Positions 51,701 through 64,000 of a DNA stretch of 64,000 nt are shown piece after piece; the stretch's first letter is position 1, and the number at the start of each line of letters is the position of its first letter. This DNA comes from Anarhynchus alexandrinus. Taxonomy: Eukaryota > Chordata > Aves > Charadriiformes > Charadriidae. A program made the position numbers and the translations under genes. The stretch is taken from contig VUYV01000213.1 of the NCBI GenBank assembly GCA_008711295.1, positions 656,187 to 720,186 of the forward strand, in the 5' to 3' direction. The notes below the pieces were generated by a model that searched no databases, had not been told where the DNA came from, and saw nothing but the letters and a program-made list of their open reading frames with translations.

Positions 51701-52982
51701 ACATATGCACTGCAGTCACAGGAGCATTTCCAGTGCTTTCTGTGAAGAAACAGCTACATCCAGTTTGCATATGTTGGTATAACTGTAATATTTTTTGTGT
51801 ATTGTTGCAGTCCAGCAAGTATGTACAGTACGTCAGAGACACGCTGCCTGATAGTTAAAGTCTCAATGAGCGTTCTCCCACTTGATACTAAATTCTGCTA
51901 AAACTAAAAAATGTAATTACACTGTCATTAGGTTAACTAGATTTACAGCAGAGTGACTGGATTTGGCTGTAAAACTGTTAACTATTCGGAAACTTCAGTC
52001 TCTACTTTCTGAAAAATTATACAGTTTACACAACTTCTTGGTCATCAGGTTCATAAATCTAAACTGATAGGAATGCCAAGTACCATTTGAGGTTTAAAAA
52101 AAATTAATTTGATCAATGCTGACAATATGGAATATATAGACACAAATTTTAACCATTTGTCAAGGTATAGACCCAACTGAGTCTGCAAGGAAGTATCCAA
52201 CAGGAACAACCTATTATCCAACTAGCATTAACTGGATTTTAACCAGAAACCTGTTTCTCCTTGGTCTTTGTAGAAATTTTGGAATATGTTTACTTCCTGT
52301 GAGTGGTCAATATGCACATGCAAATATGAATGTATAGTCTGACAAAAAGAGAGATGTTTTAGTGTGTTGGCAGAACTGTTGTACACAGAAAGCAATCAAA
52401 AAATTTCCAACTTTTTTTAATTTAAAATCCTTGGTGATTTAAAAAAAACAAACAACCAAACAACCAAAGCAAAACCACTTCAAAATGGATATCTTTTGAC
52501 CCATGTAGTTTATTTGGTGTGGTCTTGCAAGGCAGGAAACCACCTCACTCTCTCCTGTTGGACTTGGAAAAATACTTACTAATCTAATCTGTATTAGCCT
52601 TAGCATTATGCCAAGTACAGAATTTGGCATTCTCAATTTAACAACTTCAGAAGTTCCTTTCTGTTTTCAAGGCTTATTTGATGAATTTACACACAAGGTA
52701 TCAGGCCAGTGTTGGAAATCTCCAGAAGACATGTTGGATGCAGTAGATGTTTCTAGAATATAATGCTGTTTGCTTCTTTTTGGCATCTTTGAAAAGAATA
52801 GGTAATTGTATTCTGTGGCAGTATCCTGGACAACAGGAAAAATACTTATTTAGTCCTTATGGTGGACTGAAACAAATTTGGAGATGTATGAAAAGGTAAA
52901 TTGATAGAAGATAAAATATAATAAAACTTCAGTACTAGGTGATACTTAATATTGTAAGACATTAACACAGTTTTTAGTTATG

Positions 52983-53168
52983 CTAGCTATTTCCAGTTAA
53001 ACTGTCCCATGCTATGTGATTTAATAATAATAGCTGGATGTCTTTGTATGATGAATAAGTAATTCATATGCACACTAGCTACTTCGAGTTAAACTGTCCC
53101 TATGCTATATGATTCAACAATAATAGCTGGACGTCCTGTATAATGGGTAAAGTAATTCTCAGGCACAC
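52983..53168. repeat. two-copy tandem duplication, unit 92-94 bp
   Basis: Copy 1 is 52983-53074 and copy 2 is 53075-53168. Both run from CTAGCTA through AGTTAAACTGTCCC, ATGCTAT, AATAATAGCTGGA and GTAATTC to a CACA end. By eye they differ by about a dozen substitutions and a few 1-2 base indels, so the duplication is old but clear. No coding content or known repeat family is recognised. Confidence 0.9.
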
Positions 53169-56100
53169 TGAAGCTCTTCTATCACTGGATATGATGTAAT
53201 TTAATCTATTTTTCCACCAGCACAATAAATGTGGCTGTGTTTGAAAGAGAATGTGTGTTTGTGGGTAAGATTTTACTTGGAAATAATCTTCCAAAAAGGA
53301 GGAAAATGAATGCATTGCAACGAGTTTGATGTTCCCAAAAGATTTTGTTTACAGTTTTGTTGAACTGTTAAGCATTTATTGTAAGGAAAGGAGAGTAGAT
53401 TGTTCTAGCTTTCATCATTATAATGCTGTTCTGTTCTAATATTGCATGATCTGTGGGCTGCCATAAAGTTGTTACAAATTGAAGGTCTGATATAACATGA
53501 AATGAGGCACCTCTTCTGAATGTTGCTTTTGTTCTGTATTTAACAAATTAGTATGTTGACATTTGTCACTGATGGATTTCATTATTTGCTGAAAGGATTT
53601 TAGGGGGTTTGACAGCATGAATGGTTTGTCCTACAGACTTTTGAGAATTGATAAAGGCATCTTTGTTCTTTGTGCAAAAGCACAACAGATATCTTATTGA
53701 CGGACGCATACAAAAAAGAAGGCTTGTATAGCTGCTGCGCAGAATAAACTAAGAAAATAATTTTGAAGCCATTACGTATTCTTCCATGTTGTTCTCTTTT
53801 TTTTGCTAACAACGTGTATCTTGCTAATCAATGTAACAAGAAGCATTGGATCCTCATTCAGTAAAATGAAAGCATGCATTTTGTATCAGTTTACATGCTG
53901 TTTATAGACGGCAAAAAAATAAGAAAAACAGGTAATGGATGATAGTAGGAGTAGTTAGTTAAATTTCTGTTTCCTGAACCATTTTTAAGGTGGGTATGCA
54001 GAGTGTTGTAGCATTTGTATATACAGAGGATAAAGGCATAATAGAAATAATTTATTTCAATAGGGATGCTGAAAATCAGAATAGACTTGACAGTGTTGGA
54101 TTTGCACCCATTCTATTAAGTAAAATGAAAGGCTTCAGAAAATGGATTTCTAGGTACCCATTCTCACAAGCAAGAATTGTGGGTGATACTGCGTATGGGC
54201 AAAATTTACATCACATGCAAATTGGATAATTATCTTAATCTCATCGTTTGCTCCTACATTTGTAGTTGGCACAAGAAGCAGGAGTGTATTAGATATGAAC
54301 TGAAAATTTAAAAGAGTTGGATCTGTGTCTCTTTTATGATATGAGAAGTTCTGGTCTTTTTAAAAAAACACCTCTGAACTTTACCTTTGTATTTATTTTT
54401 TTTCTTAGAAATATCAGGGATTTGTAGCATGTTCTCCTCCAGTAACGTTTGGGATTTCCTGAATGATTCAGGGATATGTCTGGAGTTTTCTCAGTCTGCA
54501 GGTGAAGTGTTTGTGATAGGAATCCTTAAAAAAACGGAGCATTCCTTAGGTTTGGTTTGGTTTATGATGCAACTCTAACTGTAGAGATTTAATAAGAACC
54601 ACTTCTGCCTTCAAGCAGATTTCATTTCCTTGCTGCGTTTAGAACAGTGACGCCACGAGCTTTATATTGAGAAAGGAATCCCGAAAAACTTAAAGAACAA
54701 GTGGTCTCTTTTCATTTTTTCTTGGTTTGTTTGGGTTTGTTGTTATTCCTTGTTGTTTTGTTCTGGTATGTGTGGATAAAAGCTTTCTTCTGTACATTAA
54801 GGAAAAAATGACCCATCCTTTATTTTATTTTCTCTGGTCAATGTCACCTTTTTAGGCTACTAATGTATAGGCCCTTAACGTGAGTGAATTTTCCCTGAAT
54901 ACGGAGAAGCAAATGCATTTTGCTCCTTCTGTCTGACTGTTTATCATAGTTGGTTATTTGCACTTTGGCTCTCAGCTCTGTTAATATCTGCCAGAAACTT
55001 CATGATGTAGTAAAAGGAAATCCAGGTCTTCCAGTAATAACAATGATGGAGAGCTACAAGGAATGAAATCCATCCATGATCAAATAATATCATCCATCAG
55101 TGACAAATGTCATCATTTAGACTGGAACTGAGGAATGTTGTTAGACATTGTTCATCATATTAATCATTTTAGCAAGAATAAAAAGAGCAGTTTGAAAAGG
55201 CTCTGAAACAAATGCTATGTGCATTTCTAATATAAAGCAAGAGATTTTTTTTTTCGTCTTCCCTTTGGTATATGAGAAAGAAACATTAAAAAATACTTAT
55301 GCTCACACAAAACCATTTTTATTTATAAAATGAGAGGTGTGACTGCCTGTATCTATATCCGTTTCCATTACCCTCTTCTTGTTAAAGTAATATGATCAAT
55401 TAAAACAATTAATTACAATGATCAATGTCCGTCTGTTGCTATTTTCTGTTCACTTCTTTTCATTCTAGCAAGTGCTTAAGGTTTTGTGGTCCTAATCTTA
55501 TAAATCAGTTTTAAATGAGAGAGGACGAATATAAATGTATTGTTCTAATAGAGACCTTCCAAACTATTTTTTATTATTAAACATTTTCACATGGTTACTA
55601 GCATAACTTTTTTTTTTTTCCTCTTCTTCATTTGGCCATTTTCTAATATTTGGCAACACTCAGAGAAATGTGGTAAAAGTTTCATATGAAATTTGGAATT
55701 TTGCAAATCCAGAATGTAAACCAAATATTGCATTTATATTTGTATATGAAGTTCTTACTGAAATTAGTGGGAACATGGTATTTCCGCTGGTTCCTCAGAC
55801 ATGAACAAAATTTTCCCTTCAGCCTCTGAACCTCTTTTGTGATGCTACCTATGTCAGCAAAAGTAGTTGTTTTATTGTTGTTGTGATCTTTGCATCAAAA
55901 GATATCATCAAAAAGATAGTTCTATGAAAAATTCCATATCCTACAATGCTATGCACAGAAAAATCTGAACTAGAAATAGTTTGATTTTGTTCATCTTAAT
56001 TTCATTGCTCTTTAACTAAAGTACTCTAGATTGACTTCCAATCTATCTGTTTTTTAAGAAAAAGAGAAATAAGATAATTGAGTTGTGCAGCTTGTAGGAC

Positions 56101-56605
56101 TTGTTTGGAAACATCTGCCATGAAACAATGCCATTTTGTACTATGAATACTTAGTAAGGGATCTAGAAATTGTTGTCACTGATTCACAAATTATTTTCAA
56201 TGTTAGCAATGTCAATACTTTTTGAGGCACAATTACGTTTGAAGAAGGGGTTTTTTTTAGGCTTTAAACAGGTGCTTGCATTTATTGAAGCCACTTTACT
56301 TGTACTTACTCCAAAATCAGTCAACTAACTCAGTTAAATATGAAAAATTCATTCAGTGATATACAATATGAAAAGCTTTAGTTCTCAGGGTGTTTCTCTG
56401 AAAGCTGACGGTAAGATTTTTGACAGTATTGTAGCCACGTGTTATTAGGAGGTATTGTGTAATTGATTTTTATAAAAGAATTCCGTTACTCTGTGGTTTT
56501 TTGGGCGTGAGGTTTCAAACAAATCTGGATGAAAAATCTTGATGGGAGCTGAGGTTTTGAATCTGTAATTCCTTCTTTTCCCCCTGTAATTTTCGATGGT
56601 TTGGG

Positions 56606-56676
56606 TTTTTTTTCTTTTTTTTCCCCCCTTTTTTTTTCTTTTTTTTTTTNNNNNNNNNTTTTTTTTTTTTTTTTTT
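56606..56676. other. poly-T tract containing nine Ns (assembly uncertainty)
   Basis: An almost uninterrupted T run with a short C block spans 56606-56676, and bases 56650-56658 are N. The true length is unknown. It could be an A-rich tail read in reverse or simply an expanded homopolymer. No retrocopy sequence is seen beside it. Confidence 0.9.
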
Positions 56677-59600
56677 CTGGACAACAGCAGGCAATTTGGT
56701 GCCTGTCACAAATCCTGGGAGTATGGAAGTTTCAAAATGAACGGGTATTGTTGAGCTTACATAAGACATTAGGAAACAAAATCTGGAGACCTCCAAAAAA
56801 CATTCATGCCTTGCAAGTTCCACTTTGTGATACAGAATGTGTAAAATGAAAAGAAGTGAGCTAGAGCTGCCGTTAGGCATCCTGGGGGCATCAGAGGTCA
56901 ACTTATGAATAACTCCTCAACTGCACAGTTCTTACTTAGGTTGACTGGTGGTTCATCTCGTCACCTCTGGTTCCTGGTCAGCTTATTACAAAGCTGGGTT
57001 TGCTCACTGGCAATTCTTGTATCCCAGACATCAGACTGAAGTCCGCATGTAAAATACAATGTCCTTTCTTTCCTTCATGGTTTACATCTCAAGTCAGAAC
57101 ATTTGAAGCAGGTAGGATTTATTACCATTATATGACTGCAGCAGGATATCAGCCACAGGGTAGGTTGTTTTACGAATTTTTGTAAGACCCAATTAAAGTT
57201 TTTTTTGTCTTAGCACTGTCAATGCGCGGGCTCTGTGTGTGTTAGAGGGAGGATGAGACAGCATTGTTTAAAGAAATCAGTTGCATTACCAGATTGTTCA
57301 TCTTGTGGTGTGTTCCTCTTGACAACTGGATCTGGGGAAATTCTTGTAACCCTTCTGTGGGATGTGATACTTTCAGTCCACCATTTTAACATTGTATTAT
57401 TTTGGTTGTATGATGGAGGACAGAGGAGCTGAGCCCCAGAACAAATACAGAACTTGAAAACAGAGCATGCTTTAGAAAAAATTAGAAAGAATAAGGTACA
57501 TTTTTGGTAAGACTGGTGCAAAAATTAAAACCTCCAAAATATTTCCTGTCTGCTAGATGTGCATTTTGTTGGGCAACTAAGTAAGTATCTTGTTTTAGCA
57601 GGTACAGCTCTGCATTTTACACCCGAAGTCCCCTAAGATAGAAATATGAAATATGAATTCCACTTTTAGGATTGACTGTCCTATGGTATCCAAATGTTAA
57701 TAGATGGTATCCCCCTGTATTGTGGTTAGTTCACATTGATCTAATTTCAAAAGAAAAAATAAATAAATTCTTCGGTAGTTTGGTTTGTTTCTTGACTTTT
57801 ATTAATTTTTTTTATTGTTAAAAAATTAATCTAAAAATACTGTAGATTTTTTTTTTAATACTTTGACCTTTTACTCATGTAAAAGTTTAAAAGCAAGTTG
57901 TGATTTAAATTTTGAGGAAATATATGCAGATATATACATGATATAGCATGAAAGTATGTAGCATGTCTTTTAATTTGTGAACATAAAGTTAAGAGAATTG
58001 AATTATGGGGAATGAGATGGGTTGATACAGTTTTCCTTTAGGCTAATCTTGTATTAGCTGGGAGAGCATCAAATTCTTTGTTCATTTTTTCAAGCACATC
58101 AAACCTGTATCATTCTGTTAAGATCAATATGATCGGTCCTTTTGCAGTAGCAAAGTAAGGTCTCCTGGCATACAAAAATTGCATTTGTCAACTCTTGTCA
58201 ATATTTTCAATGTTGTTTAGTTAATTTTTGTTCATCATAAAGTTCCAGAGCTATTTTCGTATCTGAAGAAAATTTATAAAACTTCCTCTGTGAACAAATC
58301 AAATAAATAGTTTACTTTTAAGTCAAAAGACATTGGAAAGTGATGTATGTCACAGTTGTATGTGATAAATACATACTGTTTTTTTATGCAGGTTTTCACT
58401 TCATGGCTGTTCATTTGGTGCAATACGGGACTGGAGATAATGAGAAATGTCAAGAGTTGTTACAAACCCATTTGTTTGTGTAGCAGCTGTTTGAACTTAG
58501 GCTTGTGTTATCTTTTTTCTTTCACTGTGTAAGTTCTTCAGTTTTATGCCAAGTATCGGTTTTGTTGTTAAGCAGTAGAAAGAGAGTTTCTCCTGAGAGG
58601 GTTTCACCCTTGTTTATACACATCCTGACTAACCTGGTTTGGTACAGCAAATTAAGCAAGACTGAAGTGATTGCCTGCCAGTTCATGGAGCAGCTGCTGC
58701 TCAGGTGTTCAGATTATTAATTAGGTGCTTGACTGCAATTTGAAGTTTGAATATTGAATTGCTGTACTCAGAGCTGGCTGATACCATCCTCCTTCCAACA
58801 CACAGGGGTTGCTCTTCTTTCCATGATTTATGGAGTAAAAGGTAGTCCTAGAATGACTTTCATCTGTAACTTCCAGTTGACTTGATGGTTTCCCACTATG
58901 ATAGTAGGATAGGAAAAATTCTTTATGAAGTTTCCATTATTTCTGGAATAATGCTCAGACTATTCTAACTACCAAATCCATGTCTCTACAACTGCATCTG
59001 CATGTATATTTGAGTTTCTGGTTCACTGTGAACCTAGGCGATTAAAACGGTTGTTTGTCTCTGTAGTTCTCTGGCTACTGAACTGTAACATATACCAGAA
59101 TGCTGCAGATTATAGAGGTAAATAATTGAATGTTGCATGTTCTTGTATCTGCATTCCAATGGCACAAGTGTCCTCAAAGATAAATTAAGCTAACATGCAA
59201 AGTCTGATGTAGATGACACAGACAGTATGCTAATACTGTTGTTTATATCACTGGAATGATGTAGGTTGAAGGCAACTGATGAGACATTGCACCAACTATA
59301 CGTAAAGAGATGTCACATAATTGTCTAACTTTCTCAAATTCCAGAAATCTTGAAATTTAATTTTAGTGTGTTCCTATGAAAATATTTTAGAGATATTTCC
59401 CCTGTTCCCTTCTACATGTTTAAGAAGGGATTTTCTAGACGTGCAATAACTCTCTAATCCATTTACTACCTGACTACCTTTTTCTAAATAGGAAAGGATA
59501 AGCAATATGTGAGGTATTATCAAAATATGAAAAAAAAATTCTTAATTATATAACTTCTATCTGTAATAGTGATTTTGGGTGCTACTTTTGACTCCAGAAG

Positions 59601-62600
59601 CATAATTTTCCAGCTGATACGGTCTTGGCTCTGTTATTTCAATAAGTACATATGAAAATGTATCCGCAAATCCCTGTGTTCAGAGGGAAAGACTTCTACT
59701 TCAAAAAGAATGGAACAAGTCTGTTAGAAATGAGCTTCATGTTCCTAGCTTAAATGTGTGTTTAAGTTCTTGCACATACGTTTGGCTGGAGTTTGTGCTG
59801 TGTGTCTCATCTGATTATGTGTGAGCAGCCAAAGATAGCACACTGATGCAGCCTGTGTGCAAAGCAGCACCTGCATCTAAGTCATAAGTCTGGAGAAAAA
59901 GTTTTGCAAAATTACTTTCAGAGATTTGGCCTCTCAACTGCTCAGATTACTGTTCAGAGCTCTAGGACTCACTGGAAACCTTTTATTTGTTAAAGAGACC
60001 TTTTATTAAGAACATCTACGTGGGTGGATTTCACACCAAAAATTTCTTTCCCTTTGGGGCTCAGTTTTTCCTTCATATTTGTTCAAACCATAGTTACAGT
60101 GTTAAGATTTCCCTTAACTGCAGTTTCACTGGGAGAGGAAACTTGCTCCTTCTTTCACTCAAATGATACGAAGATCTAAGTTATGTGGGTGTGATTGTGG
60201 TCAAAACAATAACCTTTTGCTTTAAAAGTGTAACCAAGTGTATACTTGTTGAAAACAAGTCATTAGCTTCTTTTTCTATAAGAGCTGTTGGGAACTTGTC
60301 CAGCTTCCTGGGAAGGACTGGTGGGGTTTTTATTTTTTTGTTAACTGGGAGAGGTTTCCCATCTTCCTTACCACATCCAGCTAGCCTGTTCTGGCCTGCT
60401 TTAGAAACTTGGGCCAGACTTGAAAAGACGTCAGCTAGAGACATTTATAAGCTGCACATATCTCATCCGATCTTGGTGTAATTGCTGAGGTGAATCACCT
60501 TTGTCCATTCCTAGTGCATGAATGGATTTCTTTCCTTTTCAATTCCAATGAAAGCAATGGATATCAAGCCTTATCATTTGTTCCTAGTAAAACAAATGGA
60601 TGGTAGGAGGCCCAAATTCCTATTATGGTAAAAAATAAAAAGGTTTTGGCTAGTGCAAATTAATCATCATTCTGATTATCTTCTTTTTCACATATAAACT
60701 TTCTTCAATTTTTGAGTGTTTTAGGAACAACACTGATAGTAACAATGTGCAATGAATAACATCGCACATCCTAGATTGTGTAAAAAGAAGTAGATTCGGT
60801 TGGTATCACTAGGGGTGGGGAAGAGTTTCTAGAATTCAAATGTGTATTGGAAATAGAGAATCTGTATTTTAAACTAATACGTAGAATCAAACTTCTCCCC
60901 AAACTAATAGGTGCTGGACATATTACAGAAACATGTTCAGTCTTTGATAAAATTACTCTTAAGATAAATGGGAACTTTGCACTGCTCTGCAGTCGTATCT
61001 GTTGCTATATGAGGCTCTGAATTGGAGATATAACTGCTTGTTAAGGGCAAACAAAATAAAAGGAATCATTTAAGGTGTTCTCAGGAGAGGAAGTTGCTGA
61101 TTGTACTCAGACTCTAAAATTAAATTCTGCTGCAGCACATAATCTTATTTTTGGCTTTGCAGGAAGTTGTATTCTTATTCTTTGGCCAAAATTTAACTCA
61201 TACACATTTTTCTCACTGAAGTGATTTGTAATCCTTCTAATAAAGGAGAAGATTATTCAAATGTGGCATTTCTATTATTTAAGTGATTGGAAAAAGCAGG
61301 AAATACAATCTTATTTTTATTGTGTGTTTACCTATAGTAGACTTAAAATGCAAGTTTCTGTGAGCCTGTTTATAAGGCATGAAGATACTTTTGTTTTGCT
61401 TAACCAAATGGCCGAAACGCTGCCAGCAGTATGTCTGGAATGTTATTTACTTGGTCCATTTCTGCAGTTTTTCTTTGTAGCACTGTGCACATGCCACAGT
61501 TAGGGGTCATTTACTTACAACTGACCAAAGTAATACCCCCGAAGCTGCAGTTATTCTTCTCATCAGGGGCTTTATAATAAAAGGTTCATCATGTTCTGCA
61601 GCTTCTGTGCTCACGCTTTCCTTCCCATCTCTCCCTCTCTCACTTCTCCTAATCAGAATTGCTTTTGTCAAAGATTTGGAGAGCTGCTGTTTTTTCTTGC
61701 TTTGTTCTCTGTGACTCGATTCTTCTATTAGTGCTTTAATTTCCTACATTGTTTCTTACAATGCCAACTGATTGAAATGTATTAACTTGCTTTGCTGGAT
61801 GATTATTACTTTTTTATAAGGAGATGGTTATTGAGTATGTTTTTCTATTTAAGTGTGTATCATATTTTATGGTCTCAGTTCCAGACATTCAACTGGTTGC
61901 AAGAAAACTGTGGGTGTTTTAACATTTCCAACGGAAGGGTAGGGCGGGTGGGGAAGCTCTTTGGAATGTGGACGAATAATATTTGACTCCTGGAAATGTC
62001 TTAAGGCCGTGCGCTCCCATCCCATGCATGGGAGGGTAGACTTAGTTTTAAAAACCTATGGTCTTGAAAGTATTACCATTGTGCTTTATTTACTTTCTAA
62101 CTGGCATGGAGTTGAGAAAACAGTTGAAATGCAGATTATAGATGCCAAGGGTCAGTGCAGGAATACTCTGCAGGTGGTGGTCTTGGGTTGTGCCCTTGCT
62201 ACTCCCACCAGTGCCCTGTTAATCCCTTGCGTGTTAGTTGGAGGGCTTAATTCTGCTGCTTTTCTTTCCTAGATGTACTTAATTTCAAGAGTTATGTAAC
62301 TTTTGAGACGTTAACATCTGTAATGTCTATAAGCGTAGCAGAAATTGCCTTGCAGCAGAACATGAGTTGGGAACTGCAGTAACTTGCAATTCAGTCTAAG
62401 TGTTTTCGATAGCAGAGCAATAGTTTGTAACAGTTTTTCCCCCAATTTCTTCATAGAGTACTTGAGTCCAAAGTAGAGTAGATGCAGATTGGGTGTTTCT
62501 CCCCTGTTGTGAAAAGCAGTCACTTATTGAATATCAAGTCTCCTCACATCTGTGCTTGTCGTAAAGGTTGTTGTCCTTCCTCTGCATTTGCAGAAATGTT

Positions 62601-63140
62601 AAACTCTTATCATCAGATGGTATCTCTTTAGCTTGTTTTAAGTTTTAACAAGCACATGTGCTTTACTATACATGGGTATTGTTGCTTTTGGATAGTGATT
62701 TGTTTTCTTTGTAAAATGCTTCTGCTTTATTTATTTCCAGCTTTGATCATTTAATGGATAAATACTTGCTGCCTATATTCACACCTGCTCATCTTTTATT
62801 ATCCTGGCTTACATATAAATGCTTCTATTGAAATAAATCAGTCTTGTAATTTAAAAAATATAAGACTTTGGTTTAAGTTACTTCTTATGTGTAATAGCTT
62901 CTTGACGGTTGAATACAAAACAACTGCTTGGCAGAATTTGAGTTTGATTCTCTGCCAACCAACAATAAAGTACAACCTAATTCCTAGAAACGCCTGAGCT
63001 ATAAACTATCATTCATGACCTAGCATGCATATAGTAATAAGAGGCAGACAAGGCTAATAAAGTCTCTATATTATTGTGGCCAGGCAATGCATGTTATAAC
63101 AGGTCAATAATGTATTTTGTCACTCGTTCCTATTGTGCAG

Positions 63141-63330
63141 CCCACACATCATCTTCCTGTCACAGAGTGTACTACCGGGAGGGAGCCATCTCTGCGGAAC
63201 ACGTCTGTGCCATGAAATTGCTCATGCTTGGTTTGGACTGGCCATTGGTGCTCGTGATTGGACTGAAGAGTGGTTAAGTGAAGGGTTTGCCACTTTTTTT
63301 GAAGATGTATTTTGGGCTAGGGCACAACAG
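63141..63330 (+). CDS. AOPEP: aminopeptidase O (AOPEP), catalytic exon with HEIAH zinc motif
   Basis: This 190-bp exon completes the Ser of GMAS and encodes PHIIFLSQSVLPGGSHLCGT, RLCHEIAHAWFGLAIGARDW, then TEEWLSEGFATFFEDVFWAR and AQQ. HEIAH (63211-63225) is the zinc-binding HEXXH motif. After 18 residues comes the third zinc ligand, Glu, at 63280-63282 in the SEGFAT block. Together they form the HEXXH-X18-E signature of M1 (gluzincin) metallopeptidases. The Glu inside HEXXH is the catalytic base. The sequence AWFGLAIGARDWTEEWLSEG is diagnostic of AOPEP rather than other M1 members. The acceptor is CCTATTGTGCAG ending at 63140 and the donor is CAACAG/GTAAGG at 63331. The exon ends in phase 0. 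The catalytic Tyr and the C-terminal helical domain must lie in exons beyond the window. Confidence 0.98.
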
Positions 63331-64000
63331 GTAAGGTGATGATACATAACTTCTCAAATGAATTATATGGAAACCAAAATTATATACCCTGCTGTTAATT
63401 AGATATAAATTAAACCTCCTGTGATGAAGATAAGCCTTTTAAAATAATATTGGAATTTGCATGCTAATTTGATTTAAAAAAAAATCCTTCCTGATCCGCA
63501 GTGAACACTAATCTCTACAGAGGTAGAGGTCAGTGCAAATGAGAGTGGAAACATCTGTTTGTTGATGATTACCTTCCCATAAATGTACTACTCAATTATT
63601 AAAATTCAGCTATCAAAGAGTTGCTCTGCATTCTTTCCACTTGTATTGTGTTCCTGAAACTGCAACAATGAGCAGAGTCTTACTGAATATTGTAATATTC
63701 CCGGTACCTAATGAAAATGGCCTGGATTTGTCCAGTGGATAGCCAAGACACATACCTCAAAACAAAACGGAAGCTGATGAAAGGGCACCAGCACTTCCAC
63801 TTTTTTTGGTCTTATACTGCCCAGCAAGAGTTACCCTCATATCAAAGGCTTAGAAATCATTGTCTGCCTTAAAGTGAAAAGCTCATAAATTGCATGTCAG
63901 CTAGTAAAGTGGTTTTCTGATCCACTTCTTATTTTGTTGTACCTCTGCTACGTCAAACATTTCATGTGTTAGTGATTTCTTCCTATGCTTGTGTCAGGCC
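63331..64000 (+). other. AOPEP: start of next AOPEP intron
   Basis: The strong donor GTAAGG at 63331 opens an intron that runs off the window. Nothing coding, repetitive or structured is recognised in these 670 bases. Confidence 0.85.

Larger units (their letters stand above)
33731..63140 (+). other. AOPEP: 42-kb AOPEP intron, part 2
   Basis: About 29 kb of AT-rich DNA without any recognisable CR1, exon, tRNA or miRNA runs up to the acceptor CTATTGTGCAG ending at 63140. Noted inside it are an orphan minus-strand open frame (38999-39523), a TG/TA microsatellite (40045-40086), a CRE-centred palindrome (42684-42703), a diverged tandem duplication (52983-53168) and a T-rich tract with Ns (56606-56676). 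Other open frames, such as 45288-45692 and 60181-60444 on the minus strand, match no family I know. Confidence 0.8.

Noticed and set aside
60181..60444. 87-codon minus-strand open frame with a plausible-looking Lys-rich sequence
   Set aside because: Too short, no motif, and an equally long frame overlaps it on the other strand.
21078..63140. The miR-23b/27b/24-1 cluster, known to lie in a human AOPEP (C9orf3) intron
   Set aside because: I saw none of the mature miRNA sequences here. In human the cluster lies near the 3' end of the gene, which is beyond this window.

Overview
This is vertebrate, almost certainly avian, genomic DNA. It is AT-rich, gene-sparse intronic sequence. The only recognisable interspersed repeats are CR1 LINEs, the dominant non-LTR retrotransposon of birds and other sauropsids. 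No bacterial gene organisation, CRISPR array or operon is present.

The one cellular gene I can support is the M1-family zinc metallopeptidase aminopeptidase O (AOPEP, formerly C9orf3) on the + strand. Four consecutive internal exons lie at 3705-3871, 11566-11722, 20829-21077 and 63141-63330. They have consensus splice sites and splice phases that join without a break, giving about 254 codons of the N-terminal/catalytic region. The last exon carries the zinc-binding HEIAH motif and the glutamate 18 residues further on (HEXXH-X18-E). The introns are 7.7 kb, 9.1 kb and 42.1 kb. The gene starts before the window and continues past its right end.

The 9.1-kb intron holds a CR1 nest. An old, 5'-truncated, sense-strand CR1 (12283-12890 and 17124-18693) is split by a nearly complete antisense CR1 (12891-17123). 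The younger element has a GC-rich 5' UTR, a broken ORF1 with an SGNH/GDSL esterase motif and Cys-rich segment, and an ORF2 with endonuclease and reverse transcriptase. A 6-bp direct repeat (GAAGAA) flanks it exactly where the outer reading frame resumes. A third, 5'-truncated sense CR1 (18694-19270) directly follows the outer element. A fourth CR1 piece (31913-33730, minus) lies in the 42-kb intron and unusually lacks its 3' end. All CR1 reading frames here are broken.

The rest of the introns shows no coding exon, tRNA or known miRNA that I recognise. It does contain local structure: a diverged 92-94 bp tandem duplication (52983-53168), an imperfect inverted repeat in AT/TG-rich DNA (30683-30816), a perfect 20-bp palindrome centred on a CRE core (42684-42703), a 22-bp perfect palindrome in the CR1 5' UTR (16886-16907), a homopurine tract (25765-25809), a short minisatellite and several microsatellites. 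There are three ambiguous sites (N at 14221, N at 29882, nine Ns at 56650-56658). The one at 14221 coincides with about 70 missing reverse-transcriptase codons, so the assembly may be collapsed there.

I found no convincing new biological system. The most useful observations are the nested CR1 with its target-site duplication, the suspected hidden gap, and the very large intron that cuts the GMAS substrate-binding motif of AOPEP one codon before the end.
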